Source: JBJXHG01 sp046160865 (GTDB lineage Bacteria; Planctomycetota; UBA1135; GCA-002686595). Taken from it: 23,097 bases of DNA. A model generated the notes under the pieces. The model ran no database searches. It was not told where the DNA came from and saw only the letters and a list, made by a program, of their open reading frames with translations. This document shows, one piece after another, positions 16,045 through 23,097 of the stretch; position 1 is the first letter of the stretch; each line of letters opens with the position of its first letter. The position numbers and the translations under genes are program-made. The stretch is from contig JBJXHG010000041.1 in assembly GCA_046160865.1 (NCBI GenBank), forward strand, positions 1-23,097, in the 5' to 3' direction.

Positions 16045-16211
16045 CTAGCAGCCCGTGGTGAAATTCATGCAGCCCGAAAGCGGCCCGTTCGCGCCCGCCC
16101 GGCGTCGCTCGATCCTCGGCGAATCTCGACGATTCGCCTGCGGTCTCGCTTCTTGCTCTGACGCGAACGGGCCACTTTCGGGCTCGAAGCACTTTCACCA
16201 CGGGCTGCTAG
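16045..16211. repeat. Palindromic element E1, copy B (165 bp plus CTAG flanks)
   Basis: Second full copy of E1, with near-perfect outer arms (CTAGCAGCCCGTGGTGAAA / TTTCACCACGGGCTGCTAG) and a perfect central hairpin GGCGAATC-TCGAC-GATTCGCC. It is about 93% identical to copy A with no length change. CTAG stands at both ends. It sits 25 bases after the operon terminator and joins element E2 at its right CTAG. No transposase inside. Confidence 0.82.
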
Positions 16212-16388
16212 CCTGCATTTCTCACCACGTCCGTCGCGAGGGCGTGACAGCTCGCTTCGGGCAAGGCGTTGCATCGGAATCGACCGGAGCTCTCCTGTCA
16301 GGTCAGCGAGGATCGATTCCGATCCAACAACGCCACTCCGAACGAGCTGACGCGAACGCAGCAGGACGTGGTGAGAAATGCGGGCTAG
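16208..16388. repeat. Palindromic element E2 (181 bp)
   Basis: A different imperfect palindrome: GCCTGCATTTCTCACCACGT at the left and its counterpart ACGTGGTGAGAAATGCGGGC at the right, both next to CTAG (16208-16211 and 16385-16388). Inner pairing continues with GGAATCGACC against GATCGATTCC. The left arm is repeated almost unchanged at 20856-20933. Arms differ inside, so this is an old or degenerate palindrome. No coding potential accepted. Confidence 0.78.
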
Positions 16389-16487
16389 CTCCTGTGTCAC
16401 TGCCGCGAGCTCGCGAAGCAGATCCCAGCCACAAGCGCAGCTTCGCCGCCGCGACGGCGTGAGATCCTTGGGCTAGCTTCTCGAGGT

Positions 16488-17438
16488 ATGAACGCTTCTC
16501 CCCGATCGCCGCGTCCGCCGGACCGCCGCTCGTTCTCCGAGGCGAGGGCACCGAAACCCTTCCTGCGCTCACCCGAGTTCCAGCGCATCCTGTGGTTCTC
16601 GACGCTGCTGCTCTTCGTAGGAGCGTTCGCCGCCTACACGCTGCTGCGCGACAAGGCCGCGGTCGACGCCACCGAACTCGCGACCGCTGGAGGCCCCGTC
16701 GCAGCGCGCACCGCGGAGGACGCCGCGCGCCGCCGCGGCGAGCTGTCGGCGCTGTTCGAAGGCGCCCTGCTCGATTCGGAGAACGCCACCGACTTCGCCG
16801 AGACCGAGGGCTACCACCGGCTGATCCGGCTGGTTGCCGCATTCACGCCCGAGGCCGTGCACGAGCGCGTTCAGCCCACCGTCGATCCCGCGGCCCTGCT
16901 CGTGCAGCCAGATGCGTACCGCGGCGACTTCGTGCAGATCCGCGGCGTGATCAATCACATGACGGCCGAGAAGCTGCGCGCGCCCGTCCTCGGTATCCGC
17001 GACGTCTACCGCGGATTCCTGGGCGACGGCGATGGGCGACCGCGCGCGGTCTTCGACCTCGTGGAGCATCCCGGCGGGTTCGACGCGCGGCGCGACCCGA
17101 TGGACGTCGAAGGCGTGTTCTTCCGGACCGTGCGGTACGAGACGAAGAAGGGCGAGCTCATCGAGCTCCCCTATCTCATCGCTCGGAGCATCACCAAGGT
17201 GGACAGCGTCCCGCCCCACCACTCGCGCTTCTTGCGCGAGCACACCGCCGAAATTGTGATCGGCATCGGCCTCGCCATCCTCGCGGCGCGGCTGCTAATG
17301 TATTGGATGCAGCGTTCGAAACGACGCTCGGGCAGCCCCCCCCGTGCGCGGCCTCCGGACTTCCGCGACCTCTTCGAAGAGAAGATGCGCGCGGAAGCGC
17401 GTGCTTCCGGAGAGCCGCCCAAGACGCCCCCCGCTTGA
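16488..17438 (+). CDS. Two-helix membrane protein of unknown function
   Basis: A 316-residue protein that I do not recognise. A proline/arginine-rich cytoplasmic N-terminus precedes membrane helix 1 (about 34-53, ILWFSTLLLFVGAFAAYTLL). A periplasmic domain of about 195 residues follows. It contains a beta-rich part (about 140-240; YRGDFVQIRGVI, then VFDLVEHPGG and MDVEGVFFRTVRYE) that reads like a small OB-type barrel around helix-rich sequence. Helix 2 (about 254-274, IVIGIGLAILAARLLMYWM) is followed by a short basic/proline C-terminus (FRDLFEEKMRAE). The ATG at 16488 has only a GAGG almost touching it, so the ribosome site is poor, but no better start precedes the first helix. It is 13 bases upstream of the zinc-ribbon gene, which points to a two-gene operon. 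Confidence 0.75.
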   Translation: MNASPRSPRPPDRRSFSEARAPKPFLRSPEFQRILWFSTLLLFVGAFAAYTLLRDKAAVDATELATAGGPVAARTAEDAARRRGELSALFEGALLDSENATDFAETEGYHRLIRLVAAFTPEAVHERVQPTVDPAALLVQPDAYRGDFVQIRGVINHMTAEKLRAPVLGIRDVYRGFLGDGDGRPRAVFDLVEHPGGFDARRDPMDVEGVFFRTVRYETKKGELIELPYLIARSITKVDSVPPHHSRFLREHTAEIVIGIGLAILAARLLMYWMQRSKRRSGSPPRARPPDFRDLFEEKMRAEARASGEPPKTPPA

Positions 17439-17451
17439 CCTAGGCAAACTC

Positions 17452-19167
17452 ATGGTGACCTGCGAAAACTGCGGCACGAACTTCACGCCATCCACGGACA
17501 CGACGGAAGTCACGTCGCTGCGCATCCTGTGCGCGAGCTGCGATGAAAAACGGCGGCTCGAGCGAGCCGCGCGCGCGCGCGCGAAGTCGACCGGTGCAAG
17601 CGCCGGTGCAGCGAGTGCGCGCGCCGGAGCCTCCGCGCCGCCGCCCGTGCCGGCGACGAAGAGCGCGGTCCCCGCCGCCGCGCCGCGCAAGCCGGCCGCG
17701 GACACGAGCTCGGCTGCAGCGTCGGCGGAGCGGCGCCCGCCCAGTAGACCGGCCGCTCCGGCTCCCGCCGCGGCGCGCGCACCGGTGCCGCCGCCCGCGG
17801 CCGAGGCCGAGGACGAAGAAGAGCGTCCGGCCGCGCGGTCGGCCGCCGGGCGCACGTCCCCGAAGTCCAGCGCGGCGCCGCGCCCGAGCGCGCTCGCGAA
17901 GAAGCACGCCGCCGGCGGAAGCCCGGACGTGGCGCGCGAGATCCAGATGCTGCGCAAGCGCGAGAACAAGGTCGTGATGTACGGCTGGATCGCGTGCGTC
18001 GTGCTGCTGTCGATCGCCGGCGGCCTCGCGTTGCGCGCGAAGATGAAGCGCGACGCCGCCGCGGAGGCGATCGCCGCCTACAAAGCGTCGCAGGACGAGT
18101 TCCGCGCGAAGCTCGCCAAGTACGAGGTCTCCGACCTCAAGCAAGCGAGCGAAGCGATCGCTTACGCCGACGAGAAGCGGGCGCTGTGGGCGGACGAAGC
18201 CTGGGCGAACGACATCAGTAGCCGCGTCGCGAAGGCGCGCACGAACATCGACCTCGCGCGCGAGCGCAAGGAGCTCGAAGAGCGCCTGCTCGTCGTCGAG
18301 GAAACGATCCAGAACGCCGCCACGCGCCCGCCCGACGAAGTCGCGAAGGTGCGCCGCACGCTCGGCGACCTCGAGCTGAACGCCGACAAGGTGAGTCCCG
18401 AGTTCAAGGCACGCGTGCAAACGGCGCGCGCGGTCGTCGACAAGACGATCGCCACCCGCCTGCACGATGAAGCGCGCGCGATCGCGGCGAAGGGCCCGAA
18501 CGACCAGCGCGCGGCGCTGACCGCGTACACGAAGGCAGAGGACGAAGCGCTGCGCCTCTTCGAAGAGTCGATCCGGCGCAAGACGAAGGAGAACGAGGAC
18601 TTCTACAAGGCGAAGTACCGGGAGATCATCGCGGAGTCGGATGCGCTCGCGACCGCGATCTTCACGCCGGAAGTCGTCGACAAGGCGCAGTGGAAGGACC
18701 TGCTCTCGACGGAGGCCGCGAAGGGCTGGCAGCACGACGGCTTGGCGGACTTCGGCGTCGGCAACGGTCAGCTGCGCGCGGTCGGGCTCCCGCCGGGCGC
18801 CGGCAAGACCGGCATCATGAGCGTCGGCGACCGCGAGCAGTGGCGCGACTTCGTCCTCGACGCCGAGTTCATCATCGAAGCCGGCAGCTCGAACTTCTTC
18901 TTCCGGCTCGGACGCCGCGCGGACAACACGGTCGAGAACTTCGAGCTCGCCACCGGCCCCGGCGCGCCCCTGAAGGCGGGCGAGAGCTACGGCATGCAGG
19001 CGACGTTCATCGGAAGCAAGCTGTCGCTCACGTTCAGCACGTCGGAGATCAACCCGTACGAGATCGAATCGTCATGGTCGCGCTCGCGCAAGGGCGCCTT
19101 CGGCATCACCGTGCCGGAGGGCTCGACGATCAAGATCACGAAGCTCAAGATCCGCGAGCTGCGCTGA
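17452..19167 (+). CDS. Zinc-ribbon, single-pass membrane protein with C-terminal DUF1080/LamG-like domain
   Basis: A 571-residue protein. The N-terminus has CENC (4-7) and CASC about 25 residues later, a four-Cys zinc ribbon. A long Ala/Pro/Arg low-complexity linker (about 35-165) leads to one membrane helix (about 174-194, VMYGWIACVVLLSIAGGLAL), then a long charged coiled-coil-like stretch (about 195-425). The C-terminal domain (about 426-571) has the jelly-roll pattern of 3-keto-disaccharide hydrolase/DUF1080 or LamG folds (WRDFVLDAEFIIEAGSSNFFFRLG, then SLTFSTSEINPYEI and KITKLKIREL). With the positive residues after the helix and the ribbon before it, the ribbon is probably cytoplasmic and the jelly roll periplasmic. 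Start ATG at 17452; weak ribosome site. Function unknown. Confidence 0.8.
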   Translation: MVTCENCGTNFTPSTDTTEVTSLRILCASCDEKRRLERAARARAKSTGASAGAASARAGASAPPPVPATKSAVPAAAPRKPAADTSSAAASAERRPPSRPAAPAPAAARAPVPPPAAEAEDEEERPAARSAAGRTSPKSSAAPRPSALAKKHAAGGSPDVAREIQMLRKRENKVVMYGWIACVVLLSIAGGLALRAKMKRDAAAEAIAAYKASQDEFRAKLAKYEVSDLKQASEAIAYADEKRALWADEAWANDISSRVAKARTNIDLARERKELEERLLVVEETIQNAATRPPDEVAKVRRTLGDLELNADKVSPEFKARVQTARAVVDKTIATRLHDEARAIAAKGPNDQRAALTAYTKAEDEALRLFEESIRRKTKENEDFYKAKYREIIAESDALATAIFTPEVVDKAQWKDLLSTEAAKGWQHDGLADFGVGNGQLRAVGLPPGAGKTGIMSVGDREQWRDFVLDAEFIIEAGSSNFFFRLGRRADNTVENFELATGPGAPLKAGESYGMQATFIGSKLSLTFSTSEINPYEIESSWSRSRKGAFGITVPEGSTIKITKLKIRELR

Positions 19168-19297
19168 GCCGCGCACACGCTCGCGACGCTGCGCTCTCGC
19201 GCGTGCCCGCGTGGAGAGCCCGCTGAGCTGATTCACACGCGCGAGCGCTCGGCCGCGTGCCGTCGACGCCTGCGCAGCGGCCCCGAGGTCAGCGCCC

Positions 19298-19327
19298 TTT
19301 GCATCCGCGGGCCGTCCCGCCTATAAC
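19298..19327 (+). promoter_or_regulatory. Sigma-70-like promoter of hppA
   Basis: TTTGCA (19298-19303, four of six), an 18-base spacer and TATAAC (19322-19327, five of six). It is 44 bases before the ATG at 19372, leaving a short leader with a GGAGG ribosome site 11 bases before the start. Confidence 0.55.
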
Positions 19328-19371
19328 CTCCGCGCCTTTTTCCGGAAACCCACACGGAGGCTCAGCCGACG

Positions 19372-20919
19372 ATGCTTTCCACATTTCATGCGCTGGCTGT
19401 GAGCGCGCTCGCTCAGGGCTCCCCCGCCCCGGCCCACAAGAGCGAAATCGACCTGGTGATGCCCGACCTGTCTTCGGTCGAGCTGATGGGCACCAACGGC
19501 CACACCCTGCTGCTCGGCGGGTTGGTCGTGTGCGCCCTGGGACTGGTCTTCGGACTCGTGATCTACGCACAGCTCAAGAACATGGCCGTGCACCGCTCGA
19601 TGCGCGAGATCTCGGAGCTGATCTACGAGACGTGCAAGACGTACCTCGTCACGCAGGGCAAGTTCATCCTGCTGCTCCAGCTGTTCATCGGCGCGATCAT
19701 GGTCGTGTACTTCGGCTACCTGCTGCACATGCCGGCGGTCAAGGTGGCGACGATCCTCGCCTTCAGCCTGATCGGCATCGCCGGCAGCTACTCGGTCGCC
19801 TGGTTCGGGATCCGCGTGAACACCTTCGCGAACTCGCGCACGGCCTTCGCGGCGCTGCGCGGCAAGCCCTTCCCCTGCTACCAGATCCCGCTCAAGGCCG
19901 GGATGAGCATCGGGATGCTGCTGATCTCGATCGAGCTGTTCCTGATGCTGTGCGTGCTGCTCTTCGTGCCGCGCGACTACGCCTATCCGTGCTTCATCGG
20001 CTTCGCGATCGGCGAGTCGCTGGGCGCGTCGGCGCTGCGCATCGCGGGCGGCATCTTCACGAAGATCGCCGACATCGGGTCCGACCTGATGAAGATCGTC
20101 TTCAACATCAAGGAAGACGACGCGCGCAACCCGGGCGTGATCGCCGACTGCGTCGGTGACAACGCCGGCGACTCGGTGGGCCCGACGGCCGACGGCTTCG
20201 AGACCTACGGCGTCACGGGCGTCGCGCTGATCTCGTTCATCCTGCTCGCGGTCCCCGACGACACCGTCAAGGTCCAGCTGATCGTGTGGCTCTTCGCGAT
20301 GCGCATCATGATGATCATCGCCAGCGGCCTCTCCTACCTCGTGAACGAGGCGCTCGCCAAGGCCAAGTACGGCAATGCCGACAAGATGGACTTCGAGGCG
20401 CCGCTGACGTTCCTCGTCTGGCTGACCTCGATCGTCTCGGTCGGCATCACCTACGCCGCGTCGTACCTCTTGATCCCCAACCTCGGCGGCGACACCACGA
20501 TGTGGTGGAAGCTCTCGACGATCATCACCTGCGGCACGCTCGCGGGTGCCATCATCCCCGAAGTGATCAAGGTCTTCACGTCGACCAACTCACGCCACGT
20601 GCGCGAGTGCGTCGAGGCGTCGAAGGAAGGCGGAGCGTCGCTGAATGTGTTGGCCGGTCTGACGGCAGGCAACTTCAGCGCCTACTGGATGGGCGTCGTG
20701 ATCACGGCGCTGATGGGCATCGCGTACTGGGTCAGCATGCACGGGCTGGGCGACGTCATGCCCGGCACCTCGACCGTGATGATGCTCGCTCCGGCGGTGT
20801 TCGCGTTCGGCCTGGTCGCGTTCGGCTTCCTCGGCATGGGCCCCGTGACGATCGCGGTCGATTCCGATCCAACGCCTTGCCAGAAGCGAGCTGTCACGCC
20901 CTCGCGACGGACGTCGTGA
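19372..20919 (+). CDS. hppA: Membrane-bound pyrophosphatase, C-terminally truncated
   Basis: The 515-residue frame begins as an ion-pumping pyrophosphatase and follows the family for 498 residues, with many membrane helices. Catalytic loops are visible: GGIFTKIADIGSDL, then IKEDDARNP and GDNAGDSVGPTADGFETYG, which bind Mg-pyrophosphate. The loop is of the divergent type (DIGSDLMKIVF, one residue shorter than the classical DVGADLVGKVE). After GPVTIAVDS the pyrophosphatase stops and 17 residues encoded by half of element E2 follow to a TGA at 20917. About 300 residues, including essential C-terminal helices, are missing, so this copy cannot work as written. It has a good promoter and ribosome site. 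Leu codons here are mostly CTG. The break may be an assembly chimera. Confidence 0.88.
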   Translation: MLSTFHALAVSALAQGSPAPAHKSEIDLVMPDLSSVELMGTNGHTLLLGGLVVCALGLVFGLVIYAQLKNMAVHRSMREISELIYETCKTYLVTQGKFILLLQLFIGAIMVVYFGYLLHMPAVKVATILAFSLIGIAGSYSVAWFGIRVNTFANSRTAFAALRGKPFPCYQIPLKAGMSIGMLLISIELFLMLCVLLFVPRDYAYPCFIGFAIGESLGASALRIAGGIFTKIADIGSDLMKIVFNIKEDDARNPGVIADCVGDNAGDSVGPTADGFETYGVTGVALISFILLAVPDDTVKVQLIVWLFAMRIMMIIASGLSYLVNEALAKAKYGNADKMDFEAPLTFLVWLTSIVSVGITYAASYLLIPNLGGDTTMWWKLSTIITCGTLAGAIIPEVIKVFTSTNSRHVRECVEASKEGGASLNVLAGLTAGNFSAYWMGVVITALMGIAYWVSMHGLGDVMPGTSTVMMLAPAVFAFGLVAFGFLGMGPVTIAVDSDPTPCQKRAVTPSRRTS

Positions 20920-20933
20920 GCAGTGCAGGCTAG
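20856..20933. repeat. Half of element E2 between the two hppA genes
   Basis: Read on the minus strand, it runs from CTAGCCTGCACTGCTCACGA to GGATCGGAATCGACC and matches the left arm of E2 (16208-16287) with only a few substitutions. The second arm is missing. Its first ten bases on the plus strand (GGTCGATTCC, 20856-20865) are equally hppA coding sequence, so the junction lies within a 10-base microhomology. Confidence 0.8.
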
Positions 20934-23097
20934 CTCTTGATCCGCATGCCGTAGAACGAGCGGTAGACGAAGACCATCGAGATCACGAAGAACAGCGCGG
21001 CGAGCGAAGTGCTCGTCGTATCCGGCAGCGTGATCGCGAGCTCGACCGCGAGCAGCCCGAACAAAGTCGTGAACTTGATGATCGGGTTCATCGCGACGGA
21101 CGACGTGTCCTTGAACGGATCCCCGACCGTGTCGCCGATCACCGCGGCGGCGTGCAGCGGCGTACCCTTGGCCTTGAGCTCGACCTCGACGACCTTCTTC
21201 GCGTTGTCCCAGGCTCCGCCGGCGTTGGCCATGAAGATCGCCTGGAACAAGCCGAAGAGCGCGATCGAAATCAGGTAGCCGATGAAGAAGTAAGGCTCGA
21301 GACACGCGAAAGCGAGCGTCGAGAAGAACACGACCAGGAAGATGTTGAACATCCCCTTCTGCGCGTACTGCGTGCAGATCGCGACGACCTTCTTCGAGTC
21401 CTCGATCGATGCCTTTTCGGAACCGGCGTCCAGGCGCATGTTCTTCTTGATGAACTCGACGGCGCGGTAGGCGCCGGTCGCGACGGCCTGCGTCGACGCG
21501 CCGGTGAACCAGTAGATCACCGCGCCGCCCATGATCATCCCGAGCAGGAACGGCGGGTGCAGGAGCGAGAGCTTGGCGACGTTGGCCACGTTCTCCAGTC
21601 CGTTGGTCAACGCCATGATGATCGAGAAGATCATCGTCGTCGCGCCGACCACCGCAGTACCGATCAACACCGGCTTGGCAGTCGCTTTGAACGTGTTGCC
21701 GGCGCCGTCGTTCTCCTCGAGGAAGTGCTTGGCCTTGTCGAAGTCGAGCGCGAAGCCGAACTCCTTCTGCACCTCGGCCTTGACGTTGGGGACGTTCTCG
21801 ATCAGCGAGAGCTCGTACACCGACTGCGCGTTGTCCGTCACCGGTCCGTAGGAATCGACCGCGATCGTCACGGGGCCCATGCCGAGGAACCCGAACGCGA
21901 CCAACGCGAACGCGAAGACGGAGGGCGCGGTCGCAAGCTGGCCGAGGTCGAGCCCCGAGACGAAGAGCGCGCCCGACATGAGGCACATGACGACGATGCC
22001 CATCCAGTAGGCGCTGAAGTCGCCGGCGATGAGGCCGCTCAAGACGTTGAGCGACGCGCCGCCCTCGCGCGACGACGTCACGATCTCCCGCACGTGGGCC
22101 GAGCGGGTCGACGTGAACGCCTTCACGATCTCGGGGATCACCGCGCCGGCGAGCGTGCCGCAGCTCACGATCGTCGAGAGCTTCCACCAGACGCTCGTGT
22201 CGCCGCCGACGGACGGGATGAGGAGCGCGGAGACGACGTAGGTCGTCGCGATCGAGACGATCGACGTCGTCCAGACGAGCGCGGTGAGCGGCTTCTCGAA
22301 GTCGAGGTGCGTCGCCTTCGCATAGGCGCGGCGGCAGTAGGCCGTCACCCCCGCGTACGAGACGGCGCTCGCGACGAGCATGGCCGCGCGGAGGAGGAAC
22401 ATCCAAACGAGAAGGCTCGCCTGCTGCTCGACGCCGTGCACCGCGAGGAGGATGAACGTGATGAGGGCGACGCCCGTGACGCCGTACGTCTCGAAGCCGT
22501 CGGCCGTCGGGCCGACCGAGTCGCCCGCGTTGTCGCCCACGCAGTCCGCGATCACGCCGGGATTCCGCGCGTCGTCCTCCTTGATGCCGAAGACGATCTT
22601 CATGAGGTCCGCGCCGATGTCGGCGATCTTCGTGAAGATGCCGCCGGCGATGCGGAGCGCGGAAGCGCCGAGCGATTCGCCGATCGCGAATCCGACGAAG
22701 CACGCGCCGGCGCGGTCGGCCGGCACGAAGAGGACGATCCCGAGCATCATCGCGAGCTCGACCGCGATGAGGGCGAGCCCTATGCTCATGCCCGACGCGA
22801 GGGGGATCGCGAGGACGGGGAGCGCCTTTCCCCGGAGCGCGGCGAAGGCGCTCCGCGAGTTGGCGAGCGTGTTGACGCGGATCCCGAGCCACGAGACGGC
22901 GTAGCTGCCCGCGATGCCGAGAACGCTCGCGAGGAGGACGATCGCCACGTCCGCCGCCGCGAAGCCGCGGAGCGGGCCGAAGGAGGCCGCGACGACCGTT
23001 CCGGCGAGGATCTCGAGGAGGATGAGGAACTTCCCCTGCGCGATGAGGTAGGCCTTGCAGGTCGAGTAGATGAGGCGCGACACGTCCGCCATCGAAC
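20930..23097 (-). CDS. hppA: Membrane-bound pyrophosphatase, 5' end beyond the window
   Basis: The minus-strand frame is open to the window edge. The first Met in the window aligns with about residue 79 of the other hppA, so roughly 80 N-terminal residues are cut off and the full protein would be near 800. It carries the pyrophosphate loops (DIGADLMKIVF, KEDDARNP, GDNAGDSVGPTADGFETYG) and the C-terminal half: GPVTIAVDSYGPVTDNA, then GAGNTFKATAKP and GDTVGDPFKDTSSVAMNPIIKF. Lys at the position after GNTF is that of potassium-independent, usually proton-pumping, enzymes. The TAG stop lies in the CTAG end of an E2 arm. The part beyond 21889 uses no CTG leucine codon that I can find, whereas the part before 21850 does, so the gene may be a mosaic. 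Confidence 0.9.
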   Translation of the reverse strand, partial: SMADVSRLIYSTCKAYLIAQGKFLILLEILAGTVVAASFGPLRGFAAADVAIVLLASVLGIAGSYAVSWLGIRVNTLANSRSAFAALRGKALPVLAIPLASGMSIGLALIAVELAMMLGIVLFVPADRAGACFVGFAIGESLGASALRIAGGIFTKIADIGADLMKIVFGIKEDDARNPGVIADCVGDNAGDSVGPTADGFETYGVTGVALITFILLAVHGVEQQASLLVWMFLLRAAMLVASAVSYAGVTAYCRRAYAKATHLDFEKPLTALVWTTSIVSIATTYVVSALLIPSVGGDTSVWWKLSTIVSCGTLAGAVIPEIVKAFTSTRSAHVREIVTSSREGGASLNVLSGLIAGDFSAYWMGIVVMCLMSGALFVSGLDLGQLATAPSVFAFALVAFGFLGMGPVTIAVDSYGPVTDNAQSVYELSLIENVPNVKAEVQKEFGFALDFDKAKHFLEENDGAGNTFKATAKPVLIGTAVVGATTMIFSIIMALTNGLENVANVAKLSLLHPPFLLGMIMGGAVIYWFTGASTQAVATGAYRAVEFIKKNMRLDAGSEKASIEDSKKVVAICTQYAQKGMFNIFLVVFFSTLAFACLEPYFFIGYLISIALFGLFQAIFMANAGGAWDNAKKVVEVELKAKGTPLHAAAVIGDTVGDPFKDTSSVAMNPIIKFTTLFGLLAVELAITLPDTTSTSLAALFFVISMVFVYRSFYGMRIKS

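Noticed and set aside
20682..22892. Second long minus-strand frame across the hppA region
   Set aside because: Arg-rich out-of-frame translation of the minus-strand hppA; it even crosses the E2 half-element and the other hppA.
1..23097. CRISPR arrays, tRNA or rRNA genes, phage genes
   Set aside because: No regularly spaced short direct repeats, no cloverleaf-like segment and no phage structural or integrase motif were seen on reading the window.

Overview
The window is GC-rich chromosomal DNA, very probably from a member of the Planctomycetota or a close relative. The main support is a pair of secreted or membrane-anchored squalene-cyclase-fold repeat proteins next to ExbB, two different ExbD proteins and two large TPR proteins. 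A long M28 membrane protease, a zinc-ribbon/DUF1080-like membrane protein and a divergent membrane pyrophosphatase fit the same picture. No rRNA, tRNA, CRISPR array, plasmid or phage gene was seen, and there is no transposase gene.

Layout. Positions 1-376 hold no gene, only strong hairpins. 377-2698 is an M28 membrane metallopeptidase, convergent with a secreted YceI-domain protein (2706-4589, minus). 4848-5369 is a small glycine-zipper stress-type protein behind a sigma-54-like promoter. Its stop abuts the stop of a broken endonuclease/exonuclease/phosphatase gene (5370-5716, minus), whose upstream end is cut by one arm of a repeat element. 6013-7782 and 8097-9806 are tandem paralogues: a TonB-like N-terminus (one membrane helix containing His, then an acidic/proline and glycine-rich linker) fused to an (alpha/alpha)6 cyclase-fold domain. 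A palindromic element follows. Then comes an apparent operon, 10057-15955: TPR protein, Sm-like/TPR protein, ExbB, ExbD, ExbD, closed by a clear intrinsic terminator at 15988-16020. Two further palindromic elements abut at a shared CTAG (16045-16388). Then come a two-helix membrane protein (16488-17438), a zinc-ribbon membrane protein (17452-19167) and two opposed hppA genes (19372-20919 plus; 20930-23097 minus).

How the genes may work together. ExbB/ExbD channels use the proton-motive force to move a TonB-type protein. Here the only TonB-like helices belong to the two cyclase-fold proteins, so the 6013-15955 block may be a force-driven periplasmic machine whose moving part carries a cyclase-fold domain instead of a TonB C-terminal domain, with secreted TPR proteins as scaffolds. 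This is inferred from architecture and neighbourhood. It is the best candidate for an undescribed system here.

The right end needs caution. The plus-strand hppA stops after 498 residues at a 10-base microhomology with half of a palindromic element. The minus-strand hppA changes leucine-codon style at a 39-base stretch identical to the plus-strand copy. This is either a real rearrangement or, at least as likely, a chimeric assembly between conserved hppA genes.
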